Below the pieces are notes generated by a model, which was not told where the DNA came from, did no database searches, and saw nothing but the letters and a program-made list of their open reading frames with translations. The position numbers and the translations under genes were made by a program. 64,000 bases of DNA from Solihabitans fulvus (lineage in GTDB: Bacteria; Actinomycetota; Actinomycetes; Mycobacteriales; Pseudonocardiaceae). The stretch lies in the NCBI RefSeq assembly GCF_008386585.1, contig NZ_VUOB01000041.1, positions 211,292 to 275,291 on the forward strand. The letters are read 5' to 3'. Position 1 is the first letter of the stretch. Every line of letters begins with the position of its first letter. Shown here one piece after another: positions 41,777 through 50,475 of this stretch.

Positions 41777-42171
41777 TGCCCAAGGTTCCTTTCGCAGGCC
41801 GCACGCAGACACCCACCGAGGTGCGGGTGGCCGCGATGATCTCGCTCGGCACCGGCCTCGCCTTCATCCTGCTCGCGCTGCTGCGCTGGCAGGTCGAGGG
41901 TGGCGCGCTGCGCGGCTTCGTGCAGCTGCCCGGTTTCGTGGCGCTGCTGGAGATCCTGGTGGCGCTTGGCCTTGCCCTCGGGTTCCGGCCCGCGCGGCTG
42001 TTGGGCATCACCGTGCTGATCGTGATCACCCTGCTCCAGCTGGTGTTGGCGCTCAGCGACGTGCAGTGGTGGTCGCGGGTGGTGTCGGTGGCGATCGCCG
42101 CCGCCCTCGTCTACGCCATCGTGCTGCTGAACACCGCGCCCGCGCGCGACTACCTCGGCGGCGCTCGATGA
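41773..42171 (+). CDS. Small four-span membrane protein between hisF and hisI
   Basis: 132 residues: cytoplasmic lead MMPKVPFAGRTQTPTEVRVA, then spans MISLGTGLAFILLALLRW, GFVALLEILVALGLALGF, LLGITVLIVITLLQLVLAL and VVSVAIAAALVYAIVLLN. Overlaps hisF and hisI by four bases on each side, so it is translationally coupled. Function unknown; its place inside the operon suggests a conserved partner. Confidence 0.75.
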   Translation: MMPKVPFAGRTQTPTEVRVAAMISLGTGLAFILLALLRWQVEGGALRGFVQLPGFVALLEILVALGLALGFRPARLLGITVLIVITLLQLVLALSDVQWWSRVVSVAIAAALVYAIVLLNTAPARDYLGGAR

Positions 42172-42578
42172 CCAGTCCGCTCGACCCGATGATCGCCGCG
42201 CGGCTCAAGCGCACCCCGGACGGGCTGGTCTGCGCCGTGGCGCAGCAGCGCGGGACCGGCGAGGTGCTGATGGTCGCCTGGATGGACGACGAGGCGTTGC
42301 ACCGCACGCTGACCACCCGGCGGGGCACCTACTACTCGCGCAGCCGCCAGCAGCTCTGGGTCAAGGGGGAGACCTCGGGCCACACCCAGTACGTGCACGA
42401 GGTGCGCCTCGACTGCGACGGCGACACGCTGCTGCTCGTGGTCGACCAGGCGGGCGCCGCCTGCCACACCGGCGACCGCACCTGCTTCGACGCCACGCTC
42501 CTGCTCGCCGACGAATCGGACACCGACGACGTGGCCGCAGGTGGATCGGACGCCGCCGACCAGGCCACGCCGGTCTAG
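42168..42578 (+). CDS. hisI: Phosphoribosyl-AMP cyclohydrolase
   Basis: 136 residues, third step of histidine synthesis. Metal-binding EVRLDCDGDTLLLVVDQ and ACHTGDRTCF hold the Asp/Cys ligands; MDDEALHRTLTTRRGTYYSR is the family's N-terminal core. hisE is not fused or adjacent. Confidence 0.95.
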   Translation: MTSPLDPMIAARLKRTPDGLVCAVAQQRGTGEVLMVAWMDDEALHRTLTTRRGTYYSRSRQQLWVKGETSGHTQYVHEVRLDCDGDTLLLVVDQAGAACHTGDRTCFDATLLLADESDTDDVAAGGSDAADQATPV

Positions 42579-42584
42579 GAACCC

Positions 42585-43217
42585 CTAACCGGCGGCCGGG
42601 GCGATCGGCTCGGTCAGGTAGCGCTGGAGTGTCGGCGCGATGGCGGCGACGACCGTGTCGACATCGCTGCTGGCCAGCGGCTCGAACCGCAGCACGTACC
42701 TGACCAGGCCGAGGCCGAGCAGCTGCGAGGCGCACAGGCTGGCGCGCAGGTCGGACTGGTCGATGCCGAGCTGGCCGATGATCCGCTCGAAGATCATGTG
42801 CTGGAAGAAGTTCCTGAGCGCCTGCGCGGCCGCGTCGTGGCTGGTCATGCTGCGGACCAGGGCGGTGAACCTGCCGCCCTCGTTGGTGTCCCAGATGGTC
42901 AGGAACGTGCGCACGATCCGTTCGGCCAGGTCGGCCCGGTCGCCGGCCAGCAGCGCGGCCACGGTCTGCTGCGGGTCGAACGGGAGCTGGAGCACCGCCT
43001 TGGCGAACAGGCCCTCCTTGCCGCCGAACCAATGGTTGACCATGGCGGCGTCCACGCCGGCCCTGGTGGCGATGGCCCGCACGGTCGCCCCGTCGTAACC
43101 CTGCTCGACGAACACCTCGCCGGCCGCGGCCAGCAGCGCCGACCTGGTGTCCTCGCCGGCCGGTCGGCGGCCCCTGCGGCGGGCAGGCGGGGTGGCCTGC
43201 GGTTCGGTGCTCGTCAC
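42585..43217 (-). CDS. TetR-family regulator between hisI and trpE
   Basis: About 210 residues from the GTG at 43217. Arg-rich N-terminus (ARRRGRRPAGEDTR), helix-turn-helix ALLAAAGEVFVEQGYDGATV ... AGVDAAMVNHWFGGKEGLF. The C-terminal half resembles the TetR_C group with a LLGLGLVRYVLR helix. Convergent with hisI (6-bp gap) and divergent from trpE. No palindrome stands out in the 83-bp trpE gap, so control of trpE is unproven. Confidence 0.88.
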   Translation of the reverse strand: MTSTEPQATPPARRRGRRPAGEDTRSALLAAAGEVFVEQGYDGATVRAIATRAGVDAAMVNHWFGGKEGLFAKAVLQLPFDPQQTVAALLAGDRADLAERIVRTFLTIWDTNEGGRFTALVRSMTSHDAAAQALRNFFQHMIFERIIGQLGIDQSDLRASLCASQLLGLGLVRYVLRFEPLASSDVDTVVAAIAPTLQRYLTEPIAPAAG

Positions 43218-43287
43218 CCAGCCATCATGACTGCTTTCAACGCCCGATGAACAACAGGGCGGCTGCGGCTCGTCGACCGCGCCACGG

Positions 43288-43293
43288 CACAAT
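43288..43293 (+). promoter_or_regulatory. Probable -10 box CACAAT of trpE
   Basis: Seven bases before the ATG at 43301. No Trp-rich leader peptide or attenuator hairpin is present between it and the start. Confidence 0.4.
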
Positions 43294-43300
43294 GCTCGGC

Positions 43301-44860
43301 ATGGTCAGCGTGATCGGACGCCCTGTTGGAACCGGTGCCGGCACGGGCATGGGTGGCATCAGCCCGTCCCGCGAGGAGTTTCGCGCGCTGGCGGCCGACC
43401 GCCGCGTCATCCCGGTGGTGCGCAGGCTGCTGGCCGACGCCGAGACGCCCGTCGGCGTGTACCGCAAGCTCGCCGCCGACCGGCCGGGCACGTTCCTGTT
43501 CGAGTCGGCCGAGAACGGCCGTTCCTGGTCGCGCTGGTCCTTTGTCGGCGTGCGCAGCTCGGCGACGCTGACCGCCACCGGCGGCGAGGCGAGCTGGACG
43601 GGCACCCCGCCCGTCGGCCTGCCAGACGGCGGCGACCCGCTGGTCGCGTTGCGCGAGACCGTGCAGGCCCTGCGCACCGACCCGCTGCCCGACCTGCCGC
43701 CGCTGACCGGCGGGATGGTCGGCTTCATCGGCTACGACGCCGTGCGCCGCCTCGAACGGCTGCCCTCGCTGGCCGAGGACGACCTCGGCACGCCGGAGCT
43801 GGTGATGCTGCTGGCCACCGACCTCGCCGCGCTGGACCACCACGAGGGCACCGTCACGCTCATCGCGAACGCGGTGAACTGGGACGACTCCCCGGAGCGA
43901 GTGGACGCCGCCTACGACGACGCGGTCGCCAGGCTGGAGGAGATGACCGTCCGGCTGCACACCCCGGCCCCGCCGACCGCGGCCGTGTTCTCCCGGCCCA
44001 AGCCCGAGTTCCTGCGCCGCCGCACGCCCGCCGAGCACCACGCCGCCGTGGAGACCGCCAAGGCGGCCATCCGGGCGGGCGAGGCGTTCCAGGTGGTGCT
44101 GTCCCAGCGGTTCGAGATGTCCACCACCGCCGACGCGCTCGACGTGTACCGGGTGCTGCGGACCTCCAACCCCAGCCCGTACATGTACCTGCTGCGGCTG
44201 GACGGCTTCGACATCGTCGGCTCCAGCCCCGAGGCGCTGGTGACCGTGCGGGACGGCAAGGCGACCACGCACCCGATCGCCGGCACGCGCTGGCGCGGCG
44301 TGGACGCCGAGGAGGACGCGCTGCTGGAGAAGGACCTCCTGGCCGACGCCAAGGAGCGGGCCGAACACCTGATGCTGGTCGACCTCGGCCGCAACGACCT
44401 CGGCCGGGTCTGCAAGCCGGGCTCCGTGCACGTGGTGGACTTCTTCAAGGTCGAGCGCTACAGCCACGTCATGCACATCGTGTCCACGGTCACCGGCGAC
44501 CTGGCCGACGGCCGCACCGCGTTCGACGCCGTGGCCGCCTGCTTCCCGGCCGGCACGCTGTCCGGCGCGCCGAAGCCGAGGGCGATGGAGCTGATCGAGG
44601 AGCTGGAGCCGACCAGGCGCGGCCTGTACGGCGGCGTCGTGGGCTACCTGGACTTCGCCGGGGACGCCGACACCGCGATCGCCATCCGCACCGCGCTGAT
44701 CCGCGACGGCGTCGCCTACGTGCAGGCGGGCGGCGGCATCGTGGCCGACTCCGACCCGGTGGCCGAGGACAACGAGTGCCTGAACAAGGCGGGCGCGGTG
44801 CTCGCGGCGATCGCCACCGCGCAGACCATGGCTCCGGCCGTGCGGGACAGCGGTGTCTGA
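43301..44860 (+). CDS. trpE: Anthranilate synthase component I
   Basis: 519 residues, chorismate to anthranilate. The N-terminal feedback region has TFLFESAENGRSWSRWSF (an LLES-like tryptophan-binding motif). Chorismate-binding motifs: IRAGEAFQVVLSQRF, HPIAGTRWRGVD, LVDLGRNDLGRVCKPG and GTLSGAPKPRAMELI. No trpG is next to it, so the glutaminase subunit is elsewhere. ATG at 43301 fits the -10 box better than the ATG at 43292. Confidence 0.95.
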   Translation: MVSVIGRPVGTGAGTGMGGISPSREEFRALAADRRVIPVVRRLLADAETPVGVYRKLAADRPGTFLFESAENGRSWSRWSFVGVRSSATLTATGGEASWTGTPPVGLPDGGDPLVALRETVQALRTDPLPDLPPLTGGMVGFIGYDAVRRLERLPSLAEDDLGTPELVMLLATDLAALDHHEGTVTLIANAVNWDDSPERVDAAYDDAVARLEEMTVRLHTPAPPTAAVFSRPKPEFLRRRTPAEHHAAVETAKAAIRAGEAFQVVLSQRFEMSTTADALDVYRVLRTSNPSPYMYLLRLDGFDIVGSSPEALVTVRDGKATTHPIAGTRWRGVDAEEDALLEKDLLADAKERAEHLMLVDLGRNDLGRVCKPGSVHVVDFFKVERYSHVMHIVSTVTGDLADGRTAFDAVAACFPAGTLSGAPKPRAMELIEELEPTRRGLYGGVVGYLDFAGDADTAIAIRTALIRDGVAYVQAGGGIVADSDPVAEDNECLNKAGAVLAAIATAQTMAPAVRDSGV

Positions 44861-45539
44861 CGTGTCCGAACAGGCGCCACCCGACCAGTCGACCCCACGT
44901 CCGTCCCGTCGTCCACTGTGGACGGTGGTGCTGCTGCTTCTCCTTGGCGCGGCGGCACTGTGGGGCTCGTCGAAGCTGACCTGGTCGTGGACCGTGGACT
45001 CGATCCCCGCGCACGGCGCGGTGGTGCGCGAGGTGGACGGCGCGGGGACGACCCCGGCGCTCGTGCCGCTTGCGCTGCTCGCGCTGGCCGCCGTCGCGGC
45101 CGTGGTGGCGATGGGCGGCTGGCTGCGCAGGGTGCTCGGCGCGGTGCTGGTGCTGCTGGCCTGCGCGCTCGGTTGGGTCGCGGTCACCGCGGCGGCCGGG
45201 TCGGGGCTGGTGTTCCTCTCGGCGGCGCAGTACGAGCAGGCGCACCACGCGATGGTGGTCGGCTACGTCGGGCGCGGCCTGGCCGGCCTCGCCGCCGTGA
45301 TCCTGCTCACCGCCGGTGTCGTGCTGGTGCTGCGGGGTCACCGGCTGCCCAGGCTGGGCGGCAGCTACCAGACGCCGGGGGCGGCCAGGAAGGCCATCGA
45401 CCCGGACAAGGAACTCTGGAACGCCCTGGATCAGGGCGACGACCCCACGGCCGACGCCGGGGCCGCCGATTCCGGCTCCTCCCGCGACGGCGCACGTCTG
45501 CGCACGTCGGATCCGGACGGCCCTGCCGAGCAGCACTGA
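44853..45539 (+). CDS. Trp-operon-associated membrane protein (TIGR02234 family)
   Basis: 228 residues with four spans (PLWTVVLLLLLGAAALWG, LVPLALLALAAVAAVVAMGG, LGAVLVLLACALGWVAVTAA, LAAVILLTAGVVLVLRGH) and an acidic cytoplasmic tail after DPDKELWNALDQGDD. This protein occupies the same place between trpE and trpC in mycobacteria; its function is unknown. GTG at 44853 overlaps the trpE stop by eight bases. Confidence 0.85.
   Translation: MSDVSEQAPPDQSTPRPSRRPLWTVVLLLLLGAAALWGSSKLTWSWTVDSIPAHGAVVREVDGAGTTPALVPLALLALAAVAAVVAMGGWLRRVLGAVLVLLACALGWVAVTAAAGSGLVFLSAAQYEQAHHAMVVGYVGRGLAGLAAVILLTAGVVLVLRGHRLPRLGGSYQTPGAARKAIDPDKELWNALDQGDDPTADAGAADSGSSRDGARLRTSDPDGPAEQH
44911..44923. repeat. GTCCACTGTGGAC palindrome, copy 3 (Trp-region membrane gene)
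   Basis: Perfect 13-bp palindrome, read in a different frame from the other copies (part of RPLWTV), so the DNA word rather than a peptide is conserved. Confidence 0.9.
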
Positions 45540-45610
45540 TCGGGCGACCCGGTGGCCGGCGGCGTCCGCCTGCGGGGTTAGCATCCTGTAGGCGGGAAGG
45601 GGAGCATGAC

Positions 45611-45691
45611 GTGCGGGAGCTTGCGACCGAAGTAGGGAAAAACGCGGTAGTTCGGACGATGCGGACGAGCACGGGCGAGGTGGCCCGATGA
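45611..45691 (+). CDS. 26-residue micro-ORF coupled to trpC
   Basis: GTG at 45611 preceded by AGGGGAG (45598-45604, six-base spacing). The peptide is basic (VRELATEVGKNAVVRTMRTS ...). Its TGA overlaps the trpC ATG (ATGA, 45688-45691), so ribosomes ending here would restart on trpC, which has no other strong ribosome site. It has no Trp codon, so it is not a classical attenuator leader. Could be a coupling leader or a real small protein. Confidence 0.55.
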   Translation: MRELATEVGKNAVVRTMRTSTGEVAR

Positions 45692-46497
45692 CTGTTCTCG
45701 AGTCGATTATCGAAGGCGTCCGCGAGGACCTGGCCGCCCGTGAGGCGGCGCTGTCCTTCGAGCAGGTCAAGGAGGGCGCGGCCAAGGCCACTCCGCCGCT
45801 GGACGCGCGGTCGGCGCTGCGCGGTGCCGGGATCGGCGTGATCGCCGAGGTGAAGCGGCGCAGCCCGTCGAAGGGTGCCCTCGCGGACATCCCCGAGCCG
45901 GCCGACCTGGCCAGGCAGTACGAGGCTGGCGGGGCCGCGGTGATCAGCGTGCTGACCGAGCAGCGCCGGTTCGGCGGATCGCTCGCCGACTTCGACGCCG
46001 TGCGCGCCGCGGTGCAGGTTCCCTTGCTGCGCAAGGACTTCGTGGTCAGTCCTTATCAGGTGCACGAGGCGCGGATGCACGGAGCCGACCTGGTGCTGCT
46101 GATCGTGGCCGCGCTGGAGCAGAACGCCCTGGCGTCGCTGCTCGACCGGGTCGAGTCGCTCGGCATGACCGCGCTGGTCGAGGTGCACACGGCCGAGGAG
46201 GCCGACCGCGCGCTGGAGGCGGGCGCGAGCGTGATCGGCGTCAACGCGCGGAACCTGCACACGCTCGAAGTGGATCGCGACACGTTCGGCCGGATCGCCC
46301 CCGGGCTGCCCTTCGAGGTCATCAAGGTGGCCGAGTCGGGTGTGCGGGGTCCCGGCGACCTGATGGCCTACGCGGGCGTCGGCGCGGACTCCGTGCTGGT
46401 CGGTGAGGGCCTGGTGACCAGCGGGGATCCGAAGGCGGCGGTGAACCAGCTCGTCACGGCCGGTTCGCACCCGGCGTGCCCGCGTCCCAGCCGATAG
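45688..46497 (+). CDS. trpC: Indole-3-glycerol phosphate synthase
   Basis: 269 residues, TIM barrel. GVIAEVKRRSPSKG carries the catalytic Glu/Lys, LLRKDFVVSPYQVHEA the second Lys, ALVEVHTAEEADRAL and IGVNARNLHTLEVD complete the site. Not fused to trpF. Confidence 0.97.
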   Translation: MTVLESIIEGVREDLAAREAALSFEQVKEGAAKATPPLDARSALRGAGIGVIAEVKRRSPSKGALADIPEPADLARQYEAGGAAVISVLTEQRRFGGSLADFDAVRAAVQVPLLRKDFVVSPYQVHEARMHGADLVLLIVAALEQNALASLLDRVESLGMTALVEVHTAEEADRALEAGASVIGVNARNLHTLEVDRDTFGRIAPGLPFEVIKVAESGVRGPGDLMAYAGVGADSVLVGEGLVTSGDPKAAVNQLVTAGSHPACPRPSR

Positions 46498-46511
46498 ACG
46501 AGGAGAACGCA

Positions 46512-47750
46512 GTGGTGGGTTCCGAAGGCGGGAGCGCGGGTCTGCTGCCCACGTCGCACGACCCGGACGCCAAGGGGCACTTCGGGCCGTGGGGCGGCCG
46601 GTTCATGCCCGAGGCGCTGATCGCGGCCCTCGACGAGCTGAGCGCCGCGTACGAGAAGGCCAGGGTCGACCCCGAGTTCCTCAACGAGTTCGACCGGCTG
46701 CTGCGGGACTACGCCGGCAGGCCGTCGCTGCTCACCGAGGCGCCAAGGTTCGCCAAGCACGCTGGCGGGGCGCGGATCCTGCTCAAGCGTGAGGACCTCA
46801 ACCACACCGGCTCACACAAGATCAACAACGTGCTTGGTCAGGCGTTGCTGACCAAGCGCATGGGCAAGCGCAGGGTGATCGCGGAGACCGGTGCGGGCCA
46901 GCACGGCGTGGCCACCGCGACCGCCTGCGCGCTGATGGGCCTGGACTGCGTCGTCTACATGGGCGAGGTGGACACCGAGCGGCAGGCGCTCAACGTCGCC
47001 AGGATGAAGCTGCTCGGCGCCGAGGTCGTGCCGGTGAAGACCGGTTCGCGCACGCTCAAGGACGCCATCAACGAGGCGCTGCGCGACTGGGTAGCCAACG
47101 TGGACGACACCCACTACCTGCTGGGCACGGCGGCCGGCGCGCACCCGTTCCCGATGCTGGTGCGGGACTTCCACCGGGTGATCGGCATCGAGGCGCGCCG
47201 TCAGGTGCTCGAACTCATCGGCAGGCTGCCCGACGTCGTGGCCGCCTGCGTCGGCGGCGGCTCCAACGCGATCGGCATCTTCCACGGGTTCATCGACGAC
47301 CCCGAGGTCCGGCTGGTCGGCCTCGAGCCGGGCGGCGACGGCGTGTCCACCGGCCGGCACGGCGCGACCCTCACCGCGGGGTCGCCCGGCATGCTGCACG
47401 GCGCGTACTCGTACCTGTTGCAGGACGACGACGGCCAGATCGCCGAGGCGCACTCGATCTCGGCCGGGCTGGACTACCCCGGCGTCGGGCCGGAGCACTC
47501 CTGGCTCAAGGACACCGGCCGCGCCGAGTACCGGCCGATCACCGACGCCGAGGCGATGGAGGCGTTCTCGCTGCTGTCCCGCACCGAGGGCATCATCCCG
47601 GCGATCGAGTCCGCGCACGCCCTCGCCGGGGCCATCAAGCTCGGGAAGGAACTCGGCGAGGAAGCGGTCATCCTGGTGAACCTGTCCGGTCGTGGCGACA
47701 AGGACGTGGACACGGCCGCCAAGTACTTCAACCTCGCCCCCCAGGAGTAG
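46512..47750 (+). CDS. trpB: Tryptophan synthase beta chain
   Basis: 412 residues, PLP enzyme joining indole and serine. PLP lysine in LNHTGSHKINNVLGQA, phosphate loop CVGGGSNAIGIF, AETGAGQHGVATATACA, and the C-terminal LSGRGDKDVDT. GAGGAG at 46500-46505 lies six bases before the GTG at 46512, the chosen start. Two bases separate its stop from the trpA start. Confidence 0.97.
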   Translation: MVGSEGGSAGLLPTSHDPDAKGHFGPWGGRFMPEALIAALDELSAAYEKARVDPEFLNEFDRLLRDYAGRPSLLTEAPRFAKHAGGARILLKREDLNHTGSHKINNVLGQALLTKRMGKRRVIAETGAGQHGVATATACALMGLDCVVYMGEVDTERQALNVARMKLLGAEVVPVKTGSRTLKDAINEALRDWVANVDDTHYLLGTAAGAHPFPMLVRDFHRVIGIEARRQVLELIGRLPDVVAACVGGGSNAIGIFHGFIDDPEVRLVGLEPGGDGVSTGRHGATLTAGSPGMLHGAYSYLLQDDDGQIAEAHSISAGLDYPGVGPEHSWLKDTGRAEYRPITDAEAMEAFSLLSRTEGIIPAIESAHALAGAIKLGKELGEEAVILVNLSGRGDKDVDTAAKYFNLAPQE

Positions 47751-47752
47751 TC

Positions 47753-48550
47753 GTGAGCAAGCTTGCCGGGATGTTCGAGGCGTGCAGGGCCGAGCGCCGG
47801 GCCGCGCTGATCGGCTACCTGCCCGCCGGCTACCCGACCGTGCCCGGCTCCAAGGAGCTGCTCGGCGCGATGGTGGCGTCCGGCTGCGACCTGGTCGAGG
47901 TCGGCGTGCCGTTCTCCGACCCGGTGATGGACGGCCCCACCATCCAGGCGGCGGCCGAGGAGGCGCTGCGCGCAGGCTTCCGGCTCAGCGAGCTGTTCGG
48001 CGTGGTCGACTCGATCGCGTCGGCCGGTGGCCGGGCCGTCGTGATGACCTACTGGAACCCGGTGCACCGCTACGGCGTCGACGCGTTCGCCCGCGACCTC
48101 GCCTCGGCGGGCGGGCTCGGCGTGATCACCCCCGATCTGGTGCCGGACGAGGCCGAGCAGTGGCTCGAGGCGTCGGAGCGGCACGGGCTGGACCGGATCT
48201 TCCTGGTTGCGCCGTCGTCAACCGAGGAGCGCATCGCCAGCACGGCCAAGGCCAGCAGCGGCTTCCTGTACGCGACGTCGGTGATGGGCGTCACCGGCGC
48301 GCGGGACGTGGTCAGCAACGCCGCGCCCGAGCTGGTCCGGCGCGTCCGCGAGCACACCGACCTGCCGGTCGGCGTCGGCCTCGGCGTCCGCTCCGGTGCT
48401 CAGGCCGCCGAACTGGCCGGCTTCGCCGACGGCGTCATCGTCGGCTCGGCCTTCGTCACCCGCGCCGCCGAGGGCGGCGAGCGCGCCGTCCGCGAGCTGA
48501 CCGAGGAACTGGCCGAGGGCGTCCGCAACCCGGTCGCCACGATCGGCTGA
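47753..48550 (+). CDS. trpA: Tryptophan synthase alpha chain
   Basis: 265 residues. The catalytic Glu is in DLVEVGVPFSDPVMDGPTIQ and the catalytic Asp in GLGVITPDLVPDE; VGLGVRSGAQAAEL forms the phosphate site. It splits indole glycerol phosphate and passes indole to TrpB. CCAGGAG precedes the GTG. Last trp gene; lgt follows with its own promoter. Confidence 0.97.
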   Translation: MSKLAGMFEACRAERRAALIGYLPAGYPTVPGSKELLGAMVASGCDLVEVGVPFSDPVMDGPTIQAAAEEALRAGFRLSELFGVVDSIASAGGRAVVMTYWNPVHRYGVDAFARDLASAGGLGVITPDLVPDEAEQWLEASERHGLDRIFLVAPSSTEERIASTAKASSGFLYATSVMGVTGARDVVSNAAPELVRRVREHTDLPVGVGLGVRSGAQAAELAGFADGVIVGSAFVTRAAEGGERAVRELTEELAEGVRNPVATIG

Positions 48551-48637
48551 CCTTCTCGGCGGCGGCTCGAGCGGCCGTTCCCGATAACAATCGGGTTGAC
48601 CGGCTAGCACCCAACACGACCCGAACGGAGCACCGGC

Positions 48638-48643
48638 TACGGT
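48638..48643 (+). promoter_or_regulatory. -10 box TACGGT, leaderless lgt
   Basis: Six bases before the GTG at 48650. Confidence 0.6.
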
Positions 48644-48649
48644 GTTCCC

Positions 48650-49699
48650 GTGCTGACCCACGCGACGAGCGTCGTGCTCGCCAACATCCCGAGCCCCGAC
48701 CGAGGGGTGTGGCAGCTCGGCCCGATTCCGCTCAGGGCCTACGCGCTGTTCATCATTCTCGGCATCGTCGTCGCGATCTGGCTTGGCGAGCGACGCTTCG
48801 TCGCCCGCGGCGGCGAGTCCGGCACCGTCGTAGACATGGCCGTGTTCGCCGTGCCGTTCGGGCTGGTCGGCGGCCGGCTCTACCACGTGATCACGGACAA
48901 CCAGAAGTACTTCGGCCCCGGCAAGAACCCGCTCGACGCGCTGAAGATCTGGAACGGCGGCCTCGGCATCTGGGGCGCCATCGCGCTCGGCGGCGTCGGC
49001 GCGCTGATCGCCTGCCGCCGTCGCGGCATCCCGCTGCCGGCGCTCGCCGACGCCATCGCGCCGGGAATCGTGCTGGCCCAGGCGATCGGGCGGCTCGGCA
49101 ACTACTTCAACCAGGAGCTCTACGGCGGCCCGACCACGCTGCCCTGGGGCCTGGAGATCTACCAGCGCGTCGACCCGTCCACCGGGCTGCCCGACGCGCT
49201 CAACGGCGTCGCCGTGAACCACACCCCGATCGAGGTCGTGCACCCCACGTTCCTCTACGAGCTGGTGGCCAACGTGGCCATCGCGCTGCTGGTGATCTGG
49301 GCGGACCGCAGGTTCCGGCTGGGCCACGGCAGGGCGTTCGCGCTGTATGTCGCCGGCTACACGTTCTTCCGGTTCTGGATCGAGCTGATGCGCGAGGACG
49401 AGGCGACGCTCGTCTTCGGGGTGCGGGTCAACGTGTGGGTCGCGGCGCTGGTGTTCATCGGCTCCATCGTCTACCTGGTGCTGGCCGCCAAGCGCGGCCC
49501 GAGGGAGGACCTCGTCGCGATCCGTGCCGCACGGGAGGGCACGGCCGACGCCGAGGCCGTACCAGAGTTCGAGGCGCCGGCGTCCGAGGCGCCGAAGGAC
49601 CCGGAGCAGGGGTCCGCCGTGCAGGTCGGCGCCGAGCACCCGGCCGCGGATGGCGGCAGCAAGGCCGACGCGGAAGGCGACGCCCCGAAAGCGACCTAG
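48650..49699 (+). CDS. lgt: Prolipoprotein diacylglyceryl transferase
   Basis: 349 residues, seven-span membrane enzyme that adds diacylglyceryl to lipobox cysteines. IWNGGLGIWGAIALGG and the signature GRLGNYFNQELYG (about residue 148) are diagnostic; HPTFLYELV and the late RFWIELMR are also conserved. A roughly 75-residue acidic, Ala/Glu-rich cytoplasmic tail follows the last span, longer than in E. coli. It would modify the lipoproteins found in this window. Confidence 0.96.
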   Translation: MLTHATSVVLANIPSPDRGVWQLGPIPLRAYALFIILGIVVAIWLGERRFVARGGESGTVVDMAVFAVPFGLVGGRLYHVITDNQKYFGPGKNPLDALKIWNGGLGIWGAIALGGVGALIACRRRGIPLPALADAIAPGIVLAQAIGRLGNYFNQELYGGPTTLPWGLEIYQRVDPSTGLPDALNGVAVNHTPIEVVHPTFLYELVANVAIALLVIWADRRFRLGHGRAFALYVAGYTFFRFWIELMREDEATLVFGVRVNVWVAALVFIGSIVYLVLAAKRGPREDLVAIRAAREGTADAEAVPEFEAPASEAPKDPEQGSAVQVGAEHPAADGGSKADAEGDAPKAT

Positions 49700-49710
49700 G
49701 GCTCCCAACG

Positions 49711-50376
49711 ATGCGAATTCTTGTCGTCGAGGACGACGACCGCGTGGCCAGGGGCCTGGTGATCGCGTTGCGGCACGCCGGCTACGAGGTCACCAGGGCG
49801 GCGACGGCCGCGGCCGCGCTGGACGCCGCTCCCGCCGACGTCGTGCTGCTCGACCTCGGCCTGCCCGACGCCGACGGCCTTGACGTGCTGCGCGAACTGC
49901 GGCGCAGCGCGGGCACCGCCGTGATCGCGGTGACGGCCAGGGGCGAGGAGCGCGAGCGCGTGCTCGGCCTGCGGTCCGGGGCCGACGACTACGTCGTGAA
50001 ACCGTTCGGCACGGCTGAGCTGCTGGCCAGGATCGAGGCCGTGCTGCGGCGCACCAGGGCGGCGCGGGCCTCGGCCGGCGAGGACGCGCCCGTCCACGCC
50101 GGCCCGCTGGCGCTGGACCTGTCGGCGCGCACCGCCACCATCGGCGGCGAGCCGATCTCGTTGACCCGCAAGGAGTTCGACCTGCTCGCGCTGCTGGCCG
50201 CCCGCGCCGGCACGGTGGTCAGCCGCGACCTCATCGTGGACCAGGTGTGGCAGGCGAGCTGGGAGGCGCCGTCCCGCACGCTGGACACGCACATCGCCGC
50301 GCTGCGCGGCAAGCTCGGCCCCCAGGTGCGCATCGAGACGGTCCGTGGCGTTGGCTACCGCCTCGCGGAGGGCTGA
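49711..50376 (+). CDS. OmpR-family response regulator
   Basis: 221 residues. The receiver has the acidic pair in VVEDDDRVARGL, phospho-acceptor Asp in VVLLDLGLPDADG (about residue 50) and Lys in YVVKPFGTAELLARI. The winged-helix output has LTRKEFDLLALLAARAGTVV and RIETVRGVGYRL. Pairs with the histidine kinase 100 bp downstream. The transport genes dctA and TAXI nearby are plausible targets. Confidence 0.94.
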   Translation: MRILVVEDDDRVARGLVIALRHAGYEVTRAATAAAALDAAPADVVLLDLGLPDADGLDVLRELRRSAGTAVIAVTARGEERERVLGLRSGADDYVVKPFGTAELLARIEAVLRRTRAARASAGEDAPVHAGPLALDLSARTATIGGEPISLTRKEFDLLALLAARAGTVVSRDLIVDQVWQASWEAPSRTLDTHIAALRGKLGPQVRIETVRGVGYRLAEG

Positions 50377-50439
50377 GGTGGTGTCTGTGCTGGTCGTGTG
50401 CCGCGCGGGCTGCCGCCTCGCCGGGGACTGACCGTGGTG
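50353..50439 (+). repeat. Imperfect duplication (55-bp period) of the response-regulator 3' end
   Basis: About 30 bp at 50353-50383 (GGCTACCGCCTCGC ... CTGA ... GTGGTG, holding the stop) recur at 50408-50439 as GGCTGCCGCCTCGC ... CTGA ... GTGGTG. Confidence 0.7.
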
Positions 50440-50475
50440 CGGCTGTTCCCATCGATATCGGGCGAGGATTGACCG

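Noticed and set aside
43218..43300. Trp attenuator before trpE
   Set aside because: No short peptide with tandem Trp codons and no terminator/antiterminator pair in the gap.
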